Assembly: GCA_030620255.1 (NCBI GenBank) | Contig: JAUXFB010000085.1 | Location: 1-6,475, forward strand | Length of the DNA stretch: 6,475 bases | Source: Candidatus Aminicenantota bacterium | GTDB lineage: Bacteria; Acidobacteriota; Aminicenantia; UBA2199 | Reading direction: 5' to 3' | Shown: piece by piece, positions 1 to 6,475 of the stretch | Layout: the number at the start of each line of letters is the position of its first letter | Numbering within the stretch: position 1 is the first letter of the stretch | The notes under the pieces: generated by a model | What the model was told of the DNA's origin: nothing | What the model saw: only the letters and a program-made list of their open reading frames with translations | Databases searched by the model: none | Translations under genes and position numbers: made by a program

Positions 1-2673
<2,673 letters not shown>

Positions 2674-2674
2674 T

Positions 2675-2680
2675 CACCTC
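2675..2680 (-). promoter_or_regulatory. Ribosome binding site of pyrG (decides TTG start)
   Basis: GAGGTG on the minus strand, with GAGG ending about 6 bases before the TTG codon at 2670-2668. It lies in the 15-bp kdsB-pyrG gap. With no ATG at a family-consistent position, this site fixes the TTG start. Confidence 0.75.
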
Positions 2681-2685
2681 AAAAC

Positions 2686-3429
2686 TTATACTTCTCTCTT
2701 TTTTTGCTTTAAAATATTTTCTATTTTAACAACATCTTCTGGAACATCTACTCCATATGATTTATAATTGGTTTTAATAACACTAATTTTTATATTATTA
2801 TCTAAAAATCTTAATTGCTCTAATTTTTCTTTGTTCTCCAGATTCGACATAGAAGATTCAACAAATCTTTTCAAAGCATCCCTCATATAACCATAAATTC
2901 CTATATGTTGGTAAAAGCCGCTGAAGTTTGACTTTGTTTGGAAAGGTATGGGAGACCTTGAAAAATATAGAGCCATTAAACTTTCATCAAAAACTACTTT
3001 AATTATGTTTTTAGAAATAAAATCATCATAAGAAGAATTAAAACAAACAGCAGTTACAACATCACATTTGCTTATTTGCAGTTTTTTATATAAATCTGTT
3101 ATTAATTCCTCAGAGATCAATGGTTCATCACCCTGAATGTTTACTACTGCATCATAATCACTACTTTTTACTACTTCCCATAGTCTATCTGTACCTGATT
3201 GATGTTTTTCAGATGTCAATGCGAATCTGCCCCCAAAACCATTAACAACTTTTGCAATTCTCTTATCATCAGTTGCTACAATTATATCAGAAAATTTTTT
3301 TGATTTCTCAACCTGAGTATAGACCCTCTCAATCATAACTACTCCATTGATCTTTACAAGAGGTTTACCTTTAAATCTTTTTGAATTATATCTTGCAGGA
3401 ATGATTGCAACAATTTTCATGGCAATCAT
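2686..3429 (-). CDS. kdsB: 3-deoxy-manno-octulosonate cytidylyltransferase (CMP-KDO synthetase)
   Basis: Activates KDO with CTP to give CMP-KDO and pyrophosphate, which supplies KDO for the inner core of lipopolysaccharide. It acts in the cytosol. The 247-residue length is normal. Visible family motifs are IPARYNSKRFKGKPL (10-24; nucleotide-binding loop, with Lys20 where the family usually has Pro), ATDDKRI (52-58) and HQSGTDRLWE (76-85). Next come VNIQGDEP (96-103, with metal-binding Asp101), YFSRSPIP (155-162), HIGIYGY (175-181), LEQLRFL (203-209) and GVDVPED (226-232, with the second metal-binding Asp228). The start shown overlaps the bactofilin stop by 4 bp (ATGA). Met4, at 3420, would give the more typical MKIVAIIPARY beginning and is equally possible, and neither has a strong Shine-Dalgarno. 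The neighbouring pyrG makes its cosubstrate. kdsB-pyrG adjacency is also known from Chlamydia and some deltaproteobacteria (from memory). No other KDO gene is in the window. Confidence 0.96.
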   Translation of the reverse strand: MIAMKIVAIIPARYNSKRFKGKPLVKINGVVMIERVYTQVEKSKKFSDIIVATDDKRIAKVVNGFGGRFALTSEKHQSGTDRLWEVVKSSDYDAVVNIQGDEPLISEELITDLYKKLQISKCDVVTAVCFNSSYDDFISKNIIKVVFDESLMALYFSRSPIPFQTKSNFSGFYQHIGIYGYMRDALKRFVESSMSNLENKEKLEQLRFLDNNIKISVIKTNYKSYGVDVPEDVVKIENILKQKKREV

Positions 3430-3812
3430 TTATATATCTTACCATTTTCAACTTTTTCTTTATTTTCAAGAGGGTTTAAATCCATTTGACAAGACCCCTG
3501 AAAAAAAGCTCCGTCTTCAATAATTAATTTCGCACAAACAATCTTGCCAGTAACTCTTCCTTTTGATAAGATCTCAACCATACCTTTTGCAATTATTGAC
3601 CCCTCTAATCTCCCATTGACAGTTACTGTTCTTACTTGCACATCAGCATTCACAACACCTGTTTCGCCAATTACCAGAGCTGTTCCGGATAAAATCTTAC
3701 CCTTAAATTTTCCATCAATCCTGAAGGAATCTTTAAATTCCATATCTCCACTTACCCCTGTTTCTTTATCAATAAACCCACTCAATCTACCACCTTCTTC
3801 AAATTTTGGCAT
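3426..3812 (-). CDS. Bactofilin (polymer-forming cytoskeletal protein, DUF583)
   Basis: Small protein predicted to self-assemble into nucleotide-free filaments through a right-handed beta-helix, acting as a scaffold at the membrane or in the cytosol. Its 128 residues show the family's repeating short strands with glycine turns. Examples are FRIDGKFKGKI (31-41), LVIGETGVVNADV, VTVNGRLEGSI, VEILSKGRVTGKI and LIIEDGAFFQGSCQM, flanked by a short N-terminal tail and a charged C-terminal tail. No membrane segment or signal peptide is seen. Start ATG at 3812 has a strong AAAGGAG site encoded in the last codons of parB (3 bp gap). The stop overlaps the kdsB start. In Myxococcus, bactofilins BacNOP organise the ParABS machinery, so the position directly after parB suggests a segregation or polarity role. 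A role in cell shape or wall, as for CcmA, is the main alternative. The family is certain and the partner is inference. Confidence 0.92.
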   Translation of the reverse strand: MPKFEEGGRLSGFIDKETGVSGDMEFKDSFRIDGKFKGKILSGTALVIGETGVVNADVQVRTVTVNGRLEGSIIAKGMVEILSKGRVTGKIVCAKLIIEDGAFFQGSCQMDLNPLENKEKVENGKIYK

Positions 3813-3815
3813 ATC

Positions 3816-4658
3816 TTACTCCTTTAAAAACATTTTATAGATCCTTTCAAATTCATCGAGTTTAGTAAAATATATTTCTATTTTCCCTTTACCATTCTTT
3901 GAATATCTTAACTTTACTTTAGTTGAAAAGAATTTAACCAACTTATCTTCAATTTTTTGCAGATCAGGATCATACTGAACTATTCTTTTTCTATCTTCTA
4001 TATAAAATTTCTTAACCAAAGATTCAGTCTGCCTTACAGAAAGTTTCTTTTTCAAAACATTTGTAAAAGCTTTTAACATATCATCATCACTATTTAGAGA
4101 AAGGATTGCTCTTGCATGGCCCTGAGTGATTTCATCTGAAACAATACCCTGCTTTATTACTTCAGGCAATTTTAATAATCTTAAAAAATTTGTTAAAGTA
4201 CTTCTTTTCATACCAATTTTTTCTGATACGTTTTCCTGATTAAGTCCTGTTTTTTTCATCAGCAACTCAATTCCTTCAGAAATCTCAATAGCATTTAGAT
4301 CTTCTCTTTGTATATTTTCAACAAGGGCACCAATCATAATATCATCAGTAGATATATCTTTAATAATGGCAGGGATTTTTTTCCATTTTAAATATTGAAC
4401 AGCGCGCCATCTCCTTTCCCCAACAATCAGGTGAAATTTTCCAGCCTTTTTATAAACAATAATAGGCTGTATCATACCTGCTTCCTTTATGGAACTTGCA
4501 AGCTCTTTTATCTTTTCTATATTAAATTTTTTTCTTGGTTGAAACGGATTCGGATATATATTCTCTATATCAATTTCAATATAATTACTTTCAAGCTCAG
4601 ATGATCTCTTATTTGAAATAATTGCTTCAATACCCTTACCCAATGCTCTTCTTTTCAT
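3816..4658 (-). CDS. parB: Chromosome partitioning protein ParB/Spo0J (CTP-dependent DNA clamp)
   Basis: Centromere-binding protein that loads at parS, spreads along DNA as a CTP-bound sliding clamp and stimulates the ParA ATPase to segregate origins. At 280 residues it is a normal chromosomal ParB. The order of elements is: N-terminal ParA-contact motif LGKGI (6-10); NPFQPRKKF (37-45); the CTP-binding motif GERRWRA (80-86, CTP pocket) and ENIQRE (114-119); a helix-turn-helix around 138-165 (LNQENVSEKIGMKRSTL) followed by GHARAIL (180-186) for parS reading; and a C-terminal dimerisation domain ending in KIEIYF and a short helix. All CTP-pocket residues that can be recognised are present. The start overlaps the parA stop by 4 bp. 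A parS site lies at the head of parA, so the protein probably binds inside its own operon. Confidence 0.97.
   Translation of the reverse strand: MKRRALGKGIEAIISNKRSSELESNYIEIDIENIYPNPFQPRKKFNIEKIKELASSIKEAGMIQPIIVYKKAGKFHLIVGERRWRAVQYLKWKKIPAIIKDISTDDIMIGALVENIQREDLNAIEISEGIELLMKKTGLNQENVSEKIGMKRSTLTNFLRLLKLPEVIKQGIVSDEITQGHARAILSLNSDDDMLKAFTNVLKKKLSVRQTESLVKKFYIEDRKRIVQYDPDLQKIEDKLVKFFSTKVKLRYSKNGKGKIEIYFTKLDEFERIYKMFLKE
3819..3825 (-). promoter_or_regulatory. Ribosome binding site of the bactofilin gene, inside the parB 3' end
   Basis: AAAGGAG on the minus strand, 6 bases before the ATG at 3812-3810. It is read by parB as the Lys and Glu codons just before its stop. This is the best Shine-Dalgarno in the operon and suggests strong bactofilin translation relative to its neighbours. 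Confidence 0.8.
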
Positions 4659-5431
4659 AATGCCATAATCTCCTTTGCTAAAGACATATAAGCTTTAGAC
4701 CCTCTTGATTTAATATCATATAATTGAATTGGTTTTCCAAAGCTAGGAGCCTCGGATAATCTTACATTACGAGGAACAATTGAACCATAAACCTTTGATT
4801 GAAAATAAGTTTTTATCTCCTCTTCTACCTGTTTTGATAAGTTTGTTCTTTCATCATACATAGTTACCAATATCCCATTTATTTCAAGTGTTGAATTAAA
4901 ATTCTCTTTTATCCTATTTATTGTATTCATTAAATCAGAAAGGCCTTCAAGTGCATAATATTCAGCTTGGATTGGTATCAAAACACTATTTGCTGCAGTT
5001 AAAGCATTGATGGTTAATAACCCAAGTGAGGGTGGAGAATCAATAATAATATAATCAAAATCCATCTTGCAATTTTCTAAAGCCTTATTTAAATATAAAT
5101 GACTATCATCTTCAGAAACAATTTCAAGTTCAAATCTTGCAAGATTCCTTGAAGAAGGTATCAGTTTCAAATAACTTAAATCACAATCTAAAATAGCCTC
5201 TTCCATAGAACACTCTTTAATTAAAACAGAATAAATATCTTTTCTAGATTCGTTTTTATCAAAACCAAAACCAGTTGTAGAATTAGCTTGAGGGTCAAGA
5301 TCAATAACCAAAACCCTTTCCTCTGCTATTGCAAATGCTGCTGCTAGATTGATAGCTGTTGTTGTTTTACCAACACCACCCTTTTGATTTGCAACAGCAA
5401 TAATATTACAATAATTTTTCTTATGTTTCAC
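4655..5431 (-). CDS. parA: Chromosome partitioning ATPase ParA/Soj
   Basis: Deviant Walker ATPase that dimerises with ATP, binds the nucleoid non-specifically and is released by ParB-stimulated hydrolysis, so pulling ParB-parS complexes apart. At 258 residues and without an N-terminal DNA-binding domain it is the chromosomal (Soj, type Ib-like size) form. It shows the deviant Walker A KGGVGKTT (17-24, signature Lys17), Walker A' VIDLDPQAN (42-50, catalytic-position Asp44), Walker B YIIIDSPPSLG (127-137) and the late family motif RNVRLSEAPSFGKPI. Start: GTG at 5431-5429, with AAGGG 6 bases upstream and no alternative ATG before the Walker motif. The start codon lies inside a parS palindrome and overlaps the rsmG stop by 4 bp (GTGA). 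It is overlapped by parB at its 3' end. Confidence 0.97.
   Translation of the reverse strand: MKHKKNYCNIIAVANQKGGVGKTTTAINLAAAFAIAEERVLVIDLDPQANSTTGFGFDKNESRKDIYSVLIKECSMEEAILDCDLSYLKLIPSSRNLARFELEIVSEDDSHLYLNKALENCKMDFDYIIIDSPPSLGLLTINALTAANSVLIPIQAEYYALEGLSDLMNTINRIKENFNSTLEINGILVTMYDERTNLSKQVEEEIKTYFQSKVYGSIVPRNVRLSEAPSFGKPIQLYDIKSRGSKAYMSLAKEIMAL
4670..4676 (-). promoter_or_regulatory. Ribosome binding site of parB with long spacing
   Basis: AAAGGAG on the minus strand within the end of parA. The gap to the parB ATG (4658-4656) is 11 bases, longer than the usual 5-9. Together with the 4-bp stop/start overlap this suggests that parB relies partly on ribosomes finishing parA. A closer ATG after GGAG exists but is in the parA frame and cannot start ParB. 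Confidence 0.6.
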
Positions 5432-5439
5432 GTGAAACC
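5424..5439. promoter_or_regulatory. parS: parS centromere site on the rsmG/parA junction
   Basis: TGTTTCACGTGAAACC on the + strand matches the widely conserved ParB site TGTTTCACGTGAAACA at 15 of 16 positions. The mismatch is the last base, and the inner 14 bases (5425-5438) form a perfect palindrome. On the minus strand it contains the last two sense codons and TGA of rsmG and the GTG, AAA and the first bases of the third codon of parA. ParB from the same operon is the expected ligand. In mRNA the same palindrome can fold as a 5-bp stem with an ACGU loop around the parA start codon (inference). No second good match was found in the window. Confidence 0.93.
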
Positions 5440-6024
5440 CTTAATTTTCAAAATGACTAAATTGTCTCTAAAAAAGATATTATAGATGTTTTTGTCCATA
5501 TTTTCCAGATTTTTTTTGTTTTTTTTTATTTTGTTTTTAGATGTAATGATAACAAGCTCTTGAGCAAATCCTTTTCTAATAAAATCATAAAGCATTTCAT
5601 TTTTTGGGAATCCTCTTGCTACAAGAGTAGCTCTTTTCTCTAAATTTTTTCTAAAATATTCCTTTATATCTAAATTATAAACTTCAACATTTTTTAATAA
5701 CATATTCTTTATCACTAAACCCAAAAAATTTACTTTTCTTATCTTGCTTTCAACAAGTTTTATTTCTTTTTGTCTATTCATTATTGCAATTGGAATTCCA
5801 AGGATACCATTTCCACTTCCAAAATCAATTATTGTACTATTTGTTATTAATTTTTCTAATAACATTGTTTCTTCTATTAGTTTTTCAATATCTCTTTTCC
5901 CAATTTTTCTTGACATTATATTTAACTTCCTATTATAATCCATAAGATTTTCAATATATTCTTCTAATTTTTTCTTTTGCCCTGATTCTAAATTTGAAAA
6001 ACCGTTTGTAATATTCTCACTCAT
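5428..6024 (-). CDS. rsmG: 16S rRNA (guanine-N7) methyltransferase RsmG (GidB), divergent
   Basis: S-adenosylmethionine-dependent methyltransferase expected to make m7G527 in the 530 loop of 16S rRNA, acting on the small subunit. Its 198 residues are normal to slightly short. The N-terminal helix has the family YNRKLNIMS stretch (30-38, usual form WNxxxNLT). The SAM-binding motif I is IDFGSGNGILGIP (66-78), followed by LVESKIRKVNFL (90-101, with Glu92 at the ribose-binding position). VARGF (135-139) stands where the family has its conserved arginine (Arg137 here). The C-terminal third is poorly conserved and lysine-rich, with two long A runs in the coding strand. Start: ATG at 6024, the only good candidate, with no Shine-Dalgarno visible. 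It is the first gene after the 49-bp AT-rich gap and is coupled to parA by a 4-bp overlap. rsmG next to parAB is a classic origin-proximal order; mnmG is not beside it here. Confidence 0.88.
   Translation of the reverse strand: MSENITNGFSNLESGQKKKLEEYIENLMDYNRKLNIMSRKIGKRDIEKLIEETMLLEKLITNSTIIDFGSGNGILGIPIAIMNRQKEIKLVESKIRKVNFLGLVIKNMLLKNVEVYNLDIKEYFRKNLEKRATLVARGFPKNEMLYDFIRKGFAQELVIITSKNKIKKNKKNLENMDKNIYNIFFRDNLVILKIKGFT
5438..5442 (-). promoter_or_regulatory. Ribosome binding site of parA, touching parS
   Basis: AAGGG on the minus strand, six bases before the GTG start at 5431. Its last two G bases are part of the parS footprint, so ribosome binding, stop codon, start codon and centromere are compressed into about 20 bp. 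Confidence 0.65.
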
Positions 6025-6073
6025 ATAATTTTAATTCATGGTTTCTTAAAATTTTAATTTACTTAAATAACAC
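6025..6073 (-). promoter_or_regulatory. AT-rich leader of rsmG, possible promoter region
   Basis: The only non-coding stretch above 20 bp in the window. On the minus strand it carries AATTAAAATT twice (6059-6050 and 6036-6027, 23 bp apart) and the 12-bp palindrome TTAAAATTTTAA (6046-6057). TAAAAT inside the downstream copy resembles a -10 box (5 of 6), but no convincing -35 is seen. There is no GC-rich hairpin with a T run, so no terminator separates the upstream genes. Whether it starts a transcript or is only a linker cannot be decided by eye. Confidence 0.25.
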
Positions 6074-6235
6074 CTATTGTTTGCTCTTAATAAATACATA
6101 ATATGCAGCCGAAATAAGCCAAACCGTTAAGACAATAGGAGAATACTTTCTAAAATCAACAATTAAAAAATATGGAGATAGCAAGATTATTAAGATCAAA
6201 ACAAATGCAAATATTCTTTTAATTAGTTCTTTCAA
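6074..6235 (-). CDS. Small two-helix membrane protein, unknown function
   Basis: A 53-residue reading frame starting with TTG at 6235, two bases after an in-frame stop and six bases after the glnA stop, and ending at TAG 6076-6074. Residues 1-7 are charged and basic (KELIKR). Residues about 8-26 are a strongly hydrophobic helix (IFAFVLILIILLSPYFLIV). A short polar loop DFRKYS follows, and about 33-49 is a second hydrophobic helix with one Trp and several Tyr, ending in KSKQ. The loop-and-helix pattern with flanking lysines is what a real small inner-membrane protein looks like and would be unlikely in random AT-rich sequence. The absence of a clear Shine-Dalgarno is a weakness, although reinitiation after glnA is possible. 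No family is recognised and no function is proposed. Confidence 0.55.
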   Translation of the reverse strand: MKELIKRIFAFVLILIILLSPYFLIVDFRKYSPIVLTVWLISAAYYVFIKSKQ

Positions 6236-6241
6236 ATTTTA

Positions 6242-6475
6242 TTAAAAGTTAAAATATTGTTCAAACTCTTTGGGGTGAGGGGCATACATAACCTCATCAA
6301 TCTCTTTCCTCTTAATTCTTATCCACTGTGAAATTAAGTCGTCAGTAAAAACATTACTTACTTTTAAATAATCATTATCCTTTTCACGGTAACCTAAAGC
6401 TTCTGAAAGACTCTCAGGTAACATTTTTATCTTTTTTCTTATTGATTTCACCTCTGGAATCTCTGAATCAAATGG
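6242..6475 (-). CDS. glnA: Glutamine synthetase type I, C-terminal end (5' part outside window)
   Basis: Last 77 residues of the enzyme that condenses ammonia with glutamate using ATP, the central nitrogen assimilation step, normally as a cytosolic dodecamer. The frame is open to the right edge, so the start is not here; the GTG at 6451 is internal. LPESLSEAL followed by VFTDDLISQWIRIKRKE and the C-terminal APHPKEFEQYFNF matches the end of GlnA of the GSI-beta type (E. coli ends in a similar VFTDE...TPHPVEFELYY pattern) better than the Bacillus alpha type. The adenylylation tyrosine and active-site residues lie upstream and cannot be checked. A basic stretch (SIRKKIK) precedes LPESL. The stop is six bases before the small membrane ORF, on the same strand as the par operon. 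Confidence 0.9.
   Translation of the reverse strand, partial: PFDSEIPEVKSIRKKIKMLPESLSEALGYREKDNDYLKVSNVFTDDLISQWIRIKRKEIDEVMYAPHPKEFEQYFNF

Noticed and set aside
3544..3840. 98-codon + strand frame opposite the bactofilin
   Set aside because: Proline- and threonine-rich mirror of the repetitive bactofilin codons; no family resemblance and it runs through the parB/bactofilin junction.
4395..4604. 69-codon + strand frame inside parB
   Set aside because: Antisense to the conserved ParB N-terminal domain, Phe/Tyr/Ile-rich as expected from AT-rich complement; no supporting signal.
5744..5938. 64-codon hydrophobic + strand frame that looks like a membrane protein
   Set aside because: It is the complement of lysine- and glutamate-rich rsmG codons, which always reads as Phe/Ile/Leu/Ser; the sense frame carries the RsmG SAM motif.
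6046..6057. Palindrome TTAAAATTTTAA as a terminator after the small membrane gene
   Set aside because: AT-only stem without loop and without a T run in the minus direction; expected by chance at this base composition.
6319..6327. DnaA-box-like TTATCCACT on the + strand, possible origin signal near parABS
   Set aside because: One mismatch to TTATCCACA, a single copy, inside conserved glnA codons, with no cluster of boxes or AT-rich unwinding element beside it.
6375..6392. Second parS-like sequence TTTTCACGGTAACC
   Set aside because: Only the left half resembles parS; the palindrome centre CACGTG is broken and it lies in glnA coding sequence.

Overview
The window is AT-rich bacterial chromosome (around 30% GC by eye) and densely packed. 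A KDO-activating enzyme (KdsB) points to a Gram-negative, lipopolysaccharide-making cell. A chromosomal ParABS system next to rsmG points to a locus of the kind often found near the replication origin. The mix of a Ski2/Mtr4-like helicase, a bactofilin, KdsB and a beta-type glutamine synthetase C-terminus in an AT-rich genome would suit an uncultured diderm lineage (for example Cloacimonadota or WOR-3-like groups). That placement is a guess and was not tested.

Layout: positions 1-1062 (+) hold the 3' part of a Ski2-like helicase, cut by the left edge. It converges on, and overlaps by 6 bp, a block in which every other gene lies on the minus strand. In transcription order (right to left) that block is: the 3' end of glnA (cut by the right edge), a 53-residue two-helix membrane protein not obvious from standard ORF calling (TTG start), rsmG, parA, parB, a bactofilin, kdsB and pyrG. 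From rsmG to pyrG the junctions are 4-bp overlaps (rsmG/parA, parA/parB, bactofilin/kdsB) or gaps of 3 and 15 bp, so these six genes look like one translationally coupled operon. The only sizeable non-coding stretch is the 49 bp before rsmG (6025-6073). No gap exceeds 300 bases. No RNA gene, IS element or CRISPR array was seen.

The most striking feature is a near-canonical parS site (5424-5439; 15 of 16 consensus positions). It sits exactly on the rsmG/parA junction, so the ParB-binding palindrome also contains the last codons and TGA stop of rsmG and the GTG start of parA. A second theme is CTP. PyrG makes it, KdsB spends it to activate KDO, and ParB (whose GERRWRA box is intact) belongs to a family that uses CTP as its clamp-loading nucleotide. 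The bactofilin between parB and kdsB is a plausible cytoskeletal partner of the segregation machinery, as known for Myxococcus. The operon therefore joins ribosome maturation, chromosome segregation, cytoskeleton and envelope precursor supply. No individual gene family here is new; the interest is in how they are arranged.
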